Below, in pieces: positions 1-8,234 of a DNA stretch of 64,000 bases. The stretch is taken from contig JAVJSD010000087.1 in the NCBI GenBank assembly GCA_040219575.1, forward strand, positions 83,386-147,385, given 5' to 3'. A model generated the notes under the pieces. The model worked only from the letters and a program-made list of their open reading frames with translations, was not told where the DNA came from and ran no database searches. This DNA comes from JAVJSD01 sp040219575. Its GTDB lineage: Bacteria; Planctomycetota; Planctomycetia; Pirellulales; Pirellulaceae. Made by a program: the position numbers and the translations under genes. Positions within the stretch are counted from its first letter, which is position 1. Every line of letters begins with the position of its first letter.

Positions 1-133
1 ACTCATCTTCAAATTCCTTCACGGTGGCGACGCCTTTCCTTATGAGGACGTTCTGAATTGCTACTGACATTTGCAGGAGTCCAGTGATGGCCTGCTGTTG
101 ATGATCGAGGTAGGCTTGTAGGGGGTCGGTCAT
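1..133 (-). CDS. hypothetical small protein, partial (C-terminus outside window)
   Basis: The ATG is at 133 and the frame is open for 44 codons to the left edge, so only the N-terminus is visible. The residues (MTDPLQAYLDHQQQAITGLL and on) are Gln-rich and amphipathic, consistent with a small helical or coiled-coil protein of a mobile element. It lies on the same strand as the next gene (179-751) and probably belongs to the same element. I do not recognise a family; the call rests on the open frame, position and plausible codon use. Confidence 0.4.
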   Translation of the reverse strand, partial: MTDPLQAYLDHQQQAITGLLQMSVAIQNVLIRKGVATVKEFEDE

Positions 134-178
134 AGTGCAACTCGTTTGCATTAAGTAAGTATAGGAATTCGTCACCTG

Positions 179-751
179 TTAGTCGCCAGCATTTGCCGGC
201 TCCCAAAGTGTGTCGAAGAGGTGCATGTCGCACATGGGGATAGCGAGGGGAGGTCGTTCGTATTCTTTCAACTCAAGCTCTCGTCGCGCTAGTTCGTTGA
301 GGCGATGGCATTCGCGCCATTCTTCAGGCGTGGTGTCGTCGGAACCCTCTTCGGCGATGAACTCCACAAAGCTTCGCGGGCCGAAGGCATGGCCTGTCCA
401 GTCGTTCGTCTTGTGGCACTGGACGTGGCGATGTAGTCGGCGAAGGGCGGCGAAGTGCTCGTCGGTCGTCGCGGCATCTGCGACTGCGCGGAGGAGGTTG
501 TCCGCCTGCTCCTCGGTCAGTTCGCCCCACTCGATGCCGGCCACTTCCTTGTCGGTGAAACGCGCGGAGATGCGACGCGATTCGGGAAGTAGGTGAGCGA
601 CTTGGAACTCGTTGCATGCCTGCGAGTAGGATTCGCCGCGATCGGCACCCCAGCGTTCAAGGTGGCGGCGGCGTTTTGCGAAGGCGTCGAACTGCTCGCG
701 CTCCTTCAGAACGCGTGCGACCGCGAGGGAATAGGATTCAGGCTCGGACAT
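179..751 (-). CDS. hypothetical protein of the mobile element
   Basis: This is a 190-aa soluble, charged protein with no signal peptide or membrane segment. The ATG at 751 is preceded by a GAGG ribosome-binding site six bases upstream, which supports the start. No catalytic motif or known family is evident. It is divergent from the serine recombinase at 1341-1937, with a 589-base gap between them, and probably belongs to the same integrated element. Function unknown. Confidence 0.6.
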   Translation of the reverse strand: MSEPESYSLAVARVLKEREQFDAFAKRRRHLERWGADRGESYSQACNEFQVAHLLPESRRISARFTDKEVAGIEWGELTEEQADNLLRAVADAATTDEHFAALRRLHRHVQCHKTNDWTGHAFGPRSFVEFIAEEGSDDTTPEEWRECHRLNELARRELELKEYERPPLAIPMCDMHLFDTLWEPANAGD

Positions 752-1340
752 TGAGAACCTCTTGAGTTTTTACAGGATTGCCCAGTTTGACATTTGTTTT
801 TTTGGGGCGGCGCATCGAGGCAGTTACCGTTAGGAGTCCCCGCTGAAACCGGGGCGGGGGTGTGGGTCGAATCCTGGGGGACGACGGGTCCCATCGGGGC
901 CCCTCGCCGCGCCGCCTGCTGAAACCGACTGGCGGGCCGACGTCGCCGTGGTCGTGTCGCCACCTGGCTGGTGCTGGCGGTTGCTGGCGGGCCGATTTGC
1001 ACCTCGGGGGGAGGATCGGCGATTGGAAGGTGCAGCGCCGGGGCGTGGCGAGTCGATGAGGCGGGATCGACCGCAAGCCGACACCCCAAGCGCTGCGAGG
1101 GAGACGACGAACGCAGGGCGGGAAGGGATCGCCCGAACGCCCGTCGTCGCCGATCGGTTGCCGCGACGGACTACGCGGCACCGGATTCAATTTGAAGTGT
1201 GACAGAAAGGGTCGGCAGGTCTTTCGCGACTGTTCACTACCGACTTTCTCGACGAATCTGCTGGATCGAACGCTTCCCTTGGTGCGACAATATGCGTACA
1301 CTCTACGTGGCACACACCCACTCTCACCGGAGGCGCGACG
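752..1340. other. intergenic region between hypothetical gene and recombinase
   Basis: This 589-base GC-rich stretch separates two divergent genes, so it should hold promoters for both. A TTGACA hexamer sits near 785, followed by a run of T and G. The open frames crossing it are arginine/proline-rich shadows without start signals. A GGAGG near 1329 is the ribosome-binding site of the recombinase. An attachment or resolution site for the recombinase could lie here, but I see no clear inverted repeat that would show one. Confidence 0.35.
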
Positions 1341-1937
1341 ATGGCGAAGAAACCGAAGAAGGCGGCGGCGTACGTGCGGGTATCGACGACCAGCCAAAAC
1401 TCCGCCGGGCAGAAGGCAGAAATCAGCAAGTGGCTCGAAGGCAACGGCATCGCCCCCGAGAACGTGCTTTGGTTTGTGGATGCGAAGTCCGGTGACAACC
1501 TGCGGCGACCGGGGTTTGAGCGTCTGCAAAAGGCGATCCACGCGGGTGAGGTCGGCACCATCGTGGTCTACAAGCTCGACCGCATCAGCCGGAAGCTCCG
1601 CGATGGGCTGAACACGCTTTGCGACTGGTGCGAGAGTGGGCTGCGCGTCGTGTCGGCCACGCAGCAGATCGACTTCAACGGCACGGTCGGCAAGATGATC
1701 GCCTCGGTGTTGTTTGCTGTCGCCGAGATGGAACAAGAGGTGCGGCGGGAGCGGCAGGCGGCCGGGATCGAGGTGGCCAAGGCGGAGGGCAAGTACACGG
1801 GGCGAAAGGCGGGCACCACCACGGGCGACCCAGCACGGGCTCGCGAACTGCTCGACAAGGGGCTGAACCACTCGGAAATCGCTACGGCGTTGGGAGTCAG
1901 CCGCCGAACCGTGTTGCGGTACCTCACGACGGCGTAG
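1341..1937 (+). CDS. serine recombinase (resolvase/invertase family)
   Basis: This 198-aa site-specific recombinase of the resolvase/invertase family makes and rejoins staggered DNA breaks through a serine nucleophile. The N-terminal catalytic domain has the AAYVRVSTTSQN motif holding the active serine, then VVYKLDRISRKLRDGL with the conserved Arg residues. A long helix (FAVAEMEQEVRRERQAAGIE) follows, and then a C-terminal helix-turn-helix (HSEIATALGVSRRTVLRYL). The length is typical of small resolvases/invertases rather than large serine integrases. The ATG has a GGAGG ribosome-binding site. It probably moves, resolves or inverts part of the mobile element. Confidence 0.93.
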   Translation: MAKKPKKAAAYVRVSTTSQNSAGQKAEISKWLEGNGIAPENVLWFVDAKSGDNLRRPGFERLQKAIHAGEVGTIVVYKLDRISRKLRDGLNTLCDWCESGLRVVSATQQIDFNGTVGKMIASVLFAVAEMEQEVRRERQAAGIEVAKAEGKYTGRKAGTTTGDPARARELLDKGLNHSEIATALGVSRRTVLRYLTTA

Positions 1938-2277
1938 GGCCCTCGCGCGTGCGCGTGCGATGCAATTCGAGCCAGCCAGCAGCCGCAGGTCGTGGAATAT
2001 CCCCCCACCACTCTGCGGCTGCCGTCGTTCTTGAAGTCCGTTTCTGCTCATCACTTAGCGTCTTTCCTGAACTCTTCTGTTCACTTGCCTATCTTCTCGC
2101 CACTGGTGAAGAGTGAACGGAGTGAATGGAGTGAACCGAATTTCGGTATAAGTCCCCCTGCGCGCGCGTATGTGCGGGGATGTTAGAACAAGGTTCACAA
2201 GGTTCACTCACTTTTCGCATTGTTCCGTAACTCTTGTATTCGCAATCAGTTACACCGGTGAACCTTTGTGGCAAGGT
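1938..2277. other. gene-free region with iteron-like repeats; possible replication origin
   Basis: This 340-base stretch lies between the convergent recombinase and primase genes. GTGAA occurs at 2106, 2113, 2122 and 2131. The nonamer AAGGTTCAC occurs at 2190-2198, 2199-2207 and 2273-2281, and once inverted at 2258-2266. The inverted pair forms a 9-bp stem with a 6-base loop that ends across the primase stop codon. The repeats resemble iterons next to a replication gene, which suggests an origin; the last hairpin could instead be the primase terminator. Both readings are inference. Confidence 0.45.
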
Positions 2278-2281
2278 TCAC
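2258..2281 (-). terminator. 9-bp perfect hairpin at the end of the primase gene
   Basis: GTGAACCTT at 2258-2266 pairs with AAGGTTCAC at 2273-2281 around a six-base loop. It overlaps the TGA of the primase gene. No strong T-run follows on the minus strand, so it may be a replication site rather than a terminator. Confidence 0.4.
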
Positions 2282-4794
2282 TCCTGCACCTCCAGCAGCC
2301 CGATTCCCCACCAGCCAAACCGCCCTTTGTTGGGTCCAGCGGTGTACCGCTCACGAGTAAATCCCCGCTCGGACAATGCCTCGCCCATGCGCCGCTGACT
2401 GATGTTGCTGCGGCTGTACTCGCGATAGGCGTCGAGCAAGGCGTTAGCGGAAGCGTTGTACTGACCGCTGCCGGTGACGCAGCACTCGTCGATGAACGCC
2501 GCGAGGGTGTCCTGCTCGGCCCGATATTCCGCAGTCGCCGCCATCACCTCGGGCGGTGCGTTGAGTCCTTCCCGCTGCCACTCCAAGCAACCCTGAACCA
2601 ACCAAGCGAGAATGCCTTCCCGCTCGGCCTTGAGCTTGTCGCCCAACTGTTTGTCTTGCTGGTGTTCGGGGATCGTGACGTCGAACGGAATCAACCGCAG
2701 TCGTCGCCAGATGCCGTTGTCGGTGCCCCGCACCTCGGGCCGGTGGTTGCAGCACAGCAGCAGCTTGTGTGTCGCGGTGAACTCCCAGAAGTCTTCCCGC
2801 ATCCGTCGTGCCTTCAGCTTGTCGCCGCCTGTCAGTTGCTTGACGGTCGCCTCGGCGAGTCGTCGCCCATCGTCCGCCTCGATGGACGCCACCAGCCGCT
2901 TTCCCTTCAGGTCCGCCACCTCGCAGGGATGCACGTTGCCTTTCTTCACCAGCAGCAGGTCGGGCGCGGCCGCCGTCGCGTAGTCGCCGCCCACCACATC
3001 CAGGAACGCATTAACCAGCGTCGTTTTTCCGTTCGCGCCGCCGCCGTGGCCGATGGGCAGAATGTGCTCGCTAGTGAACCCGGTCAGACAGTAGCCCAGC
3101 AGCCGGCGGACGAATCCGATCAACCCTTCGTTCTCGGCGAAGATGGTCTGCACGAACCGCCGAAACACGGGGGCCTGCGCGTCGGGCTTGTACGCTGTTG
3201 GCGCAATCTTCGTGAGGAGGTCTTCACGGCGGTGCGGATGCAGCTTCCCGGTTCGCAGGTCGATGGTGCCGTTGGCGACGTTGAGCAAACCGGGCTCGGC
3301 GTCGAACAACTCGGGCGATACCGCCAAGTCGCTGCGGGCCATCTCCAGCGTTGAGCGAACCCCACGGGCGTTGTTGCTGGCGCGGGCGAATGCAACCATT
3401 TCCTTCATCGTCGGTGCGTCAACCGTGGCGTCCTGCCCCATCGCCGCCACTTCTTTCCAGATGCCGCGTCCGATCTGTTTCGCCATCCCCTCGACGCGCA
3501 GGGCGTCATCAACCGCCCAGTGCGTGCCGGTCCAGGTGATCCACTTTCCCCACGGGGCGACATACCGAACGTCGTCGGCGTACCACGAGTGAAACCGCTT
3601 TCCGTTGGCGACGTCGGTGCGTCCGCTGGGCAGTTTCAAGGGCGGAACCTTGTCGCCTCGCGCATCGCCGCCACTTGTGGAAGCGCCCGGTGGGTTATCG
3701 AACGGTGCCGGGTCGTCCTTCACCATCTCAAGCAATTGCCCGTCTGCCTCAACACGCTTGCGGGCGTCTGCGAGCTTGTGTCGCAACTCGCGGTCGCTCC
3801 AGGGCTTGTCCGCCTTCGTGGCGCTGTAGTACTCCAGCAGCTCCCGTGCTTCGCCTTCGTCGGCGGTGAACTTCCAGACGGCGCAGGCAGCCGAGAAGCA
3901 AGGGTCGCTGCCGTGCTGCCCCTCGATGGATTCCGGCAGCTTGTCGAGATACAAGCGGCACCGCTCCACGGGCGAGGGCCTGCCGTTGCGTTTCGCCTCC
4001 GGTAAATTTACCGGACCCGGTTTCGCCGGCTCGATGGCGACGACTTCCAGCAACTCCCGCGAGACGGGCGACAACTCATGATCCGGTGCGATGAACCAGC
4101 TTCGCCGGTGCGGTCGGTCGTCGGTGTGGTCGCCCTTCCGCGCCACGGTTCCGAGTACCTTCACGATTCTCGACGGATTAAAAGTCTTCTCGTCGATGGC
4201 CGCTTTGTCGGTGTCGAATCGAGCTTTCAACCCCAGCAGCACGCGACGAATCAATTCGCTGTCGCTGGTCGGCAGGTCGTCGAGCCTCCACAGCACATAC
4301 GCTCCGTTGCCCGACATACCGGTGATTGGGGCGGGCCAGCCTTCCAACTCAAGCGCCTCCCGGCTGGTGTTCGCCAAGTCGAGCGCCGCCTGCATTTCGT
4401 CCTCAGTAGAACTCACACCAGCCGGCCGGACCGGGTCAACGTCCACCAGCAGCCACCGCAGACAGACGATCTCATCGTCGCGCGTGGTGTTCTTGGCTTT
4501 CGGTTTGATTCGATTCGCCGCTCTCGCCACGACGTCGGCCGAGACGGGATTCAAAGTGACGTACACGCCTGGAGGCTCCACCGCCTCGATGGGTGCGATT
4601 GCATCCGCAGCCGCCGACGCTTCCGTGAAGTAGCCCGAAAACGTGCTGGTGAACGTCCCGCCCTTCTTGTCGGGACAAGCCGGAATCCGCACCTCGCGAG
4701 GATCGCCGTCAAACACCTTCCGCAGGAACTCGGCGAAGTCGGTGCAGCAGTCCTCCCGGATGAATGGTGCCGCATATACATTCGAGTGAATCAT
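2278..4794 (-). CDS. PrimPol-like primase with D5/P4-type SF3 helicase domain
   Basis: This 838-aa replication protein is typical of plasmids, phages and integrative elements. The N-terminal third looks like an archaeo-eukaryotic primase-polymerase (RepB/PrimPol): LLVDVDPVRP around residue 118 gives a DxD metal site, followed by a GMSGNGAYVLWRL segment. The C-terminal half is a D5/P4-type helicase. It has a Walker A (GHGGGANGKTT, about residues 580-590), a downstream acidic motif (VASIEADDGR) and the arginine-rich TDNGIWRRLRLIPF typical of these ATPases. It should prime and unwind the element's DNA. Its ATG overlaps the TGA of the 63-aa gene upstream (ATGA, 4791-4794), so it is translationally coupled to the nuclease operon. 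Confidence 0.92.
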   Translation of the reverse strand: MIHSNVYAAPFIREDCCTDFAEFLRKVFDGDPREVRIPACPDKKGGTFTSTFSGYFTEASAAADAIAPIEAVEPPGVYVTLNPVSADVVARAANRIKPKAKNTTRDDEIVCLRWLLVDVDPVRPAGVSSTEDEMQAALDLANTSREALELEGWPAPITGMSGNGAYVLWRLDDLPTSDSELIRRVLLGLKARFDTDKAAIDEKTFNPSRIVKVLGTVARKGDHTDDRPHRRSWFIAPDHELSPVSRELLEVVAIEPAKPGPVNLPEAKRNGRPSPVERCRLYLDKLPESIEGQHGSDPCFSAACAVWKFTADEGEARELLEYYSATKADKPWSDRELRHKLADARKRVEADGQLLEMVKDDPAPFDNPPGASTSGGDARGDKVPPLKLPSGRTDVANGKRFHSWYADDVRYVAPWGKWITWTGTHWAVDDALRVEGMAKQIGRGIWKEVAAMGQDATVDAPTMKEMVAFARASNNARGVRSTLEMARSDLAVSPELFDAEPGLLNVANGTIDLRTGKLHPHRREDLLTKIAPTAYKPDAQAPVFRRFVQTIFAENEGLIGFVRRLLGYCLTGFTSEHILPIGHGGGANGKTTLVNAFLDVVGGDYATAAAPDLLLVKKGNVHPCEVADLKGKRLVASIEADDGRRLAEATVKQLTGGDKLKARRMREDFWEFTATHKLLLCCNHRPEVRGTDNGIWRRLRLIPFDVTIPEHQQDKQLGDKLKAEREGILAWLVQGCLEWQREGLNAPPEVMAATAEYRAEQDTLAAFIDECCVTGSGQYNASANALLDAYREYSRSNISQRRMGEALSERGFTRERYTAGPNKGRFGWWGIGLLEVQE

Positions 4795-4982
4795 TCTCTC
4801 CCGCTAACCCTTCCCTCCTTCGAGTCCGTGTCGTTGTCCGTTTCGACCGCCTTCGCCTCAAGCACGCGGGTGTGTCCGTCTCGCCACAGCCGCTTCACCA
4901 TCGTCCTTAACATGCGGATCGCGTCGCCCTCGGGCATCCCCTTCGGCGTCCTCACGATCAATTGGTATTCCCTTCCCGTCAT
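4791..4982 (-). CDS. small hypothetical protein between nuclease and primase
   Basis: A 63-aa frame starts MTGREYQLIVRTPKGMPEGD. The start at 4982 is fixed by a 4-base ATGA overlap with the stop of the ERCC4 nuclease, and its own stop overlaps the primase start in the same way. The double coupling is strong evidence that it is translated. It is basic in the middle and acidic at the C-terminus. I recognise no family; it may be an accessory or adaptor of the neighbouring nuclease or primase. Confidence 0.7.
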   Translation of the reverse strand: MTGREYQLIVRTPKGMPEGDAIRMLRTMVKRLWRDGHTRVLEAKAVETDNDTDSKEGRVSGRE

Positions 4983-5470
4983 TCCGTGGCACCTCTTGCG
5001 AGTCCGATAAGCTCTCGCCAGCGCCGCCTCGCGCAGATGAACAGCCACCGCCCGACGTATTCGCCGGCCCGCTTCCGGTCCGGCATCAACAACACCGGCA
5101 CGCCCGCCTCCATCGCACCCAGCAGCGTGCCTCGCGTCGACTCGGGCGAAACATCTTCCCGCCAATCTCCGGCTTCGATCTGCTGCCAACTCAACTCGAC
5201 AATCAATAACCTCGCCGGGAACTGCCGCATGCGTTCGAGTTGCGAATCCAACCGTTTCCGTTCGCGTCCACAGCACGTCAGAAAGTCCGCTGGAGTCTTC
5301 CGCTCGACGACGGCGTACTTGGGCATCGCCTCTAACACGTAGTCGCCAACCTCCAGCGTCCCGCGCACCATCGGGAGCGGTGCCGTGTCGAGTTGCGTCG
5401 GCTCCTCGCGATGGTCGTAGAGCACGCTGATGTGCTCCGGCTTCGGTTCGGCTGGAAGGTCGATCTTCAT
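4979..5470 (-). CDS. ERCC4-domain nuclease (XPF/MUS81-like fold)
   Basis: This 163-aa protein carries the hallmark of the ERCC4/XPF nuclease fold. An early acidic residue lies in LYDHREEP (D19), then VGDYVLE (G42-D43), then VVERKTPADF with E56-R57-K58 and D62, matching the family's GDx(n)ERKxxxD metal-binding site. There is no tandem helix-hairpin-helix domain, so it is a stand-alone nuclease as found in mobile elements. It probably cleaves branched or structured DNA during replication or recombination of the element. It lies 54 bases after the Top6A-like gene and overlaps the next gene by ATGA. Confidence 0.88.
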   Translation of the reverse strand: MKIDLPAEPKPEHISVLYDHREEPTQLDTAPLPMVRGTLEVGDYVLEAMPKYAVVERKTPADFLTCCGRERKRLDSQLERMRQFPARLLIVELSWQQIEAGDWREDVSPESTRGTLLGAMEAGVPVLLMPDRKRAGEYVGRWLFICARRRWRELIGLARGATE

Positions 5471-5524
5471 CTGAACGAGATTTCCTCGTCGTCGTTCCTA
5501 AAAATGAACCTAGATAAACTTTCT

Positions 5525-6412
5525 CTATTGCCAGTTGGCCAAGTACGTGTCGAGGGTATCTCGCTCCGCCTCTTCTACGGATTGCAGGCGGTTCCATTGG
5601 TCGCCGTCGATGTGAGATTCAATGGCTTCGCGAACCCTGCGTCGTAGTTCTGTTGGCGGAAGCGCGTCGATCTCAGCACAGGCGTCTCCGTGTTGGCTGA
5701 TGAACCCCTTCGCTCGCCGGTCAGTCTTCTTGACGGGTAGCTCAATAAGACCGAAGCCAGCGAAGTCGTCGTCGGTCACTCCAATTCGCTGCCAAACGAA
5801 CGTGTGAGGGCTGGCACAGGCGATTACGTTTTCGCACCACCGACCGCTATAGCGTTCCAACTTCTCGCATAGGTCACGCTCGATGTCGAAGCCACTTGGG
5901 TCGTAGTCTCCGAGGTAGTACGCGAAGATGGGCTTCTTGATGTGGCTCCACTGGTCGGCAATCTCTCCAGCGAAGGACACGGAGGAGTAGCCACGGCAGA
6001 CTTGGAGTCCGATGTCGAATTCCTCGGTCACCGGCTGGATCGTACCCGCCACCGCATCCTTCTCAACGAACACCTCGACGTGGTGTGGCAGGTTCGCCCA
6101 GAAGTCCTTGCGGTAGCAGTCACGTACCGTCTCGCTGAAGTCGGACAGGCCCGACCATGATGACGGCTTCAGGCGGGTGCGTACGTGATCGACAATCCAC
6201 GTCCTCGGTATCACTCGCTCTTCGCGGAGTCGAGTCATGACATTGCCCAGCCGCTTGTATTCCGTCTGCATGTTTTTTAGTTGGCCAGCGCTCACCAATC
6301 GGTAATACAACTGCCTGAGAGTCATTGGCCGCTCGACTTCAAGCAGCGTGACGGCGCGGTCAGCCAATCTCCGGTTCTTGGATCGGAAGGTGGGTGTTGT
6401 TGCTTGGATCAT
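5525..6412 (-). CDS. Spo11/Top6A-like Toprim protein (Mini-A type candidate)
   Basis: This 295-aa protein has two parts. The N-terminal winged-helix-like segment includes TLRQLYYRLV, where Y36 or Y37 sits like the catalytic tyrosine of Top6A/Spo11. A Toprim domain follows with the acidic residue in VFVEKDAVAG (E117) and the DxD in YYLGDYDPSG (D169, D171). It is shorter than a full topoisomerase VI A subunit and no B (GHKL ATPase) subunit is nearby. That fits the stand-alone Top6A-like proteins described from mobile elements as Mini-A. The start at 6412 is chosen because its ATG overlaps the upstream TGA (ATGA); a longer frame to 6469 is less likely. It probably binds or cuts element DNA during replication or recombination. 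Confidence 0.75.
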   Translation of the reverse strand: MIQATTPTFRSKNRRLADRAVTLLEVERPMTLRQLYYRLVSAGQLKNMQTEYKRLGNVMTRLREERVIPRTWIVDHVRTRLKPSSWSGLSDFSETVRDCYRKDFWANLPHHVEVFVEKDAVAGTIQPVTEEFDIGLQVCRGYSSVSFAGEIADQWSHIKKPIFAYYLGDYDPSGFDIERDLCEKLERYSGRWCENVIACASPHTFVWQRIGVTDDDFAGFGLIELPVKKTDRRAKGFISQHGDACAEIDALPPTELRRRVREAIESHIDGDQWNRLQSVEEAERDTLDTYLANWQ

Positions 6413-6654
6413 TTGCATGTGATCTGCGACTGGATGGCGAGACGAGTCGTCCACAAATCTTGGTACCACTCCATCACGACGTCCAGGTCGCTGCCCTCGC
6501 CAAGGATTTCTCGTGCGGGGTCGCGTGCGATGCGATTTAGTTCGGTTGATGCTTGCGGCATTGAGTCCGTCGGGGGCGGACCATGCAACAATCGCCGCTC
6601 AATATCGATCAGCCCGGGATGCTTCCGGGCAATGCTCTCGAAGTCGCTATTCAT
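6409..6654 (-). CDS. small hypothetical protein (81 aa)
   Basis: This acidic, helical-looking 81-aa protein begins MNSDFESIARKHPGLIDIER. Its stop overlaps the start of the Top6A-like gene by four bases and its start overlaps the end of the 29-codon frame upstream, so it is embedded in the same translationally coupled operon. No family is recognised. Its position directly before the Top6A-like gene makes a partner or regulatory role plausible, but that is inference. Confidence 0.6.
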   Translation of the reverse strand: MNSDFESIARKHPGLIDIERRLLHGPPPTDSMPQASTELNRIARDPAREILGEGSDLDVVMEWYQDLWTTRLAIQSQITCK

Positions 6655-6736
6655 CGTCGCCCTCCTGCTCGTCCTGCTCGGCGATAAGCACCAGCATGTC
6701 GGCGAGGGCGTCGAGGGCTTCAGCGGAAAGGATCAT
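6647..6736 (-). CDS. very short acidic peptide (29 aa)
   Basis: The ATG at 6736 overlaps the TGA of the preceding gene (ATGA, 6733-6736). The frame runs 29 codons (MILSAEALDALADMLVLIAE, then an acidic tail) to a TAG at 6647, overlapping the next start. The hydrophobic helix and acidic tail look deliberate, and the coupling favours translation. A longer frame to 6838 runs antiparallel into the upstream gene and is less likely. Confidence 0.45.
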   Translation of the reverse strand: MILSAEALDALADMLVLIAEQDEQEGDDE

Positions 6737-6942
6737 TGGGCGGCCCCCTGCTTCGCCTGACGGCGCTGCGCAAGAGCCTCTCGGATTTTGGGCAGGTAGT
6801 CGCGGGGGATTACACGGCGGTTGGATACGACCGGACAACGTTGGTCGTCCAGCACCCGCTGGTAGAAGAGGTCGCTGATATCGCGTGGCCGCGCATCCAA
6901 TTCGCGGGCTGCATCAGAGACAAATAGGACAGACATCTCCAC
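6733..6942 (-). CDS. small DNA-binding protein, excisionase/HTH-like
   Basis: This protein of about 69 aa has the sequence pattern of an excisionase or MerR-like winged helix-turn-helix: SDAARELDARPRDISDLFY, followed by CPVVSNRRVIPRDYLPKIRE. A GTG start at 6942 is preferred because AAGGAG lies six bases upstream; an ATG at 6936 or 6978 is possible but has a poorer site. As first gene of the coupled replication operon it may autoregulate the operon or act as a recombination directionality factor. Confidence 0.6.
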   Translation of the reverse strand: MEMSVLFVSDAARELDARPRDISDLFYQRVLDDQRCPVVSNRRVIPRDYLPKIREALAQRRQAKQGAAQ

Positions 6943-7016
6943 GGCCAACTCCTTGCTGTTGGTGACTCTCAACAGCATTATCAGCCGACCGAAGGGGGTG
7001 CCAATCTTAGAACTAT

Positions 7017-7727
7017 CTAAGACTCGCGAAGGATGTATGTCCGCTTCCGGTTCGCAACAGACAACCGGAGTATATTCAGCTTATGGCGAAGCAAGTGCAT
7101 CGCATTGTCGAAGCGAGGGTTGGTGCCATCACCGTCTGGCCATGCTGCCTCTTTCAGGTCCTGTCTGCTACACCCACAATCGCCTGCCTTCATCAGAGCA
7201 TCGAGGAGAATGCGGGGCTTGCCTGCCCCCTTTAGTTCGATCCTACGGTCGAATCCTTCGCGCCCTATGGTGTTTCCCTCAACAATGATTCCAAACGGTG
7301 GAGCAGCAATGTTGTCGATGAATGCAGAAACTGCCTCACGAAATCCAAATGCATCTCTCAATCGTGAGACGTGCAACTTCAAGACGATGAACTGCGTGGT
7401 GCCGTCAACCGGAAAGCGCGAAGCTTCCTTTCGATCCGTTAGTGTTTCGTATGCTGCCGCGAGTGTTGCGATCTGCGTGTCGATGGAGGCGGTGAGGTCA
7501 TAGCCGACACGAAGTTGCACACCCTGAGCGGGCGTCACGTCGTCGAGTTCAAGCCATATCGGAAACCGCCGATCCCGCCCATCAATTCCGTCCTCGAAGT
7601 CGCTATTTAAGTCCGGTCGCTCGGCGGCGCACCTCATGTCGAAAGCTTCAATCGCCTTCGTCACGTCCTTCTCTCCAATTGCCCAAAATGCGTGCTCCAG
7701 CCGGGAGCGGAGTTCCGTCACCTTCAT
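7017..7727 (-). CDS. protein with C-terminal OmpR/PhoB-like winged helix
   Basis: This 236-aa protein uses the ATG at 7727, preceded by a CAGGA-type site; the longer frame to 7823 adds a Pro/Cys-rich segment that looks non-coding. The C-terminus (ILLDALMKAGDCGC, then QDLKEAAWPDG, then DNAMHLLRHKLNI) follows the pattern of an OmpR/PhoB winged helix. The N-terminal 150 residues have no recognised domain and no receiver signature. It lies at the right border of the element and could control the divergent or downstream element genes. Confidence 0.55.
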   Translation of the reverse strand: MKVTELRSRLEHAFWAIGEKDVTKAIEAFDMRCAAERPDLNSDFEDGIDGRDRRFPIWLELDDVTPAQGVQLRVGYDLTASIDTQIATLAAAYETLTDRKEASRFPVDGTTQFIVLKLHVSRLRDAFGFREAVSAFIDNIAAPPFGIIVEGNTIGREGFDRRIELKGAGKPRILLDALMKAGDCGCSRQDLKEAAWPDGDGTNPRFDNAMHLLRHKLNILRLSVANRKRTYILRES

Positions 7728-7886
7728 GATCCTGACCTTTGGTGTTGGCCGGGCCGACCACCGACACACCACGCCGGTCAGGGGACATGGTGCGTCGGCA
7801 GCCGCTTGAGGGGAGCTACCCACCCGTTTTCGCTGATTATACGCGATTCATGCCGTTCTCAGGCTCGAACTTCACTCTTACCAAGT

Positions 7887-8234
7887 GCAGGGTTATGTCG
7901 CGACTGCTACGACTGCGAGGATCTCAACGGCGTGTACGTGCTGTCGTATATCGGCAGTGTGGCGGCCGGTTGTTGCTGGCAGTTCAGCTTCGAGGAGACT
8001 TGCGGGTTTGACGTGCTGGTGGCTTGTATCTCGAATCCGATTGCGTTGGGGTATCAGTTGGAGGTGACCTTAGGACAGCAAGATAATGCACTGGAAGTCA
8101 TTACGTGGCTGAAAGACTTGGGAAGTTACTCTCCCGACTGCAGCGAGTGGTCTGATATTGACCTTCCAATTACGGCTCAATCACAGACGCAGTGCGACGA
8201 CGACTCCGCCACTTGCACGGTAACCGCGATATGA
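7887..8234 (+). pseudogene. truncated Cys-rich phage-associated protein (C-terminal part)
   Basis: From about 7887 the frame reads LCRDCYDCEDLNGVYVLSYI and on, with a central GCCWQF motif. This is like the C-terminal half of a Cys-rich protein type I associate with planctomycete phage-like clusters. No credible start codon or ribosome-binding site lies in front of it, and the residues upstream of 7887 look random. The N-terminal half therefore seems to have been lost where the mobile element inserted. Its TGA overlaps the next ATG (ATGA, 8231-8234), as expected for an originally functional operon. Assignment of the missing half is from memory of the family, not from a search. Confidence 0.5.

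Noticed and set aside
738..2054. Minus-strand open frame of 438 codons opposite the recombinase
   Set aside because: The recombinase has all catalytic motifs on the plus strand; the antisense frame has no family or start signal.
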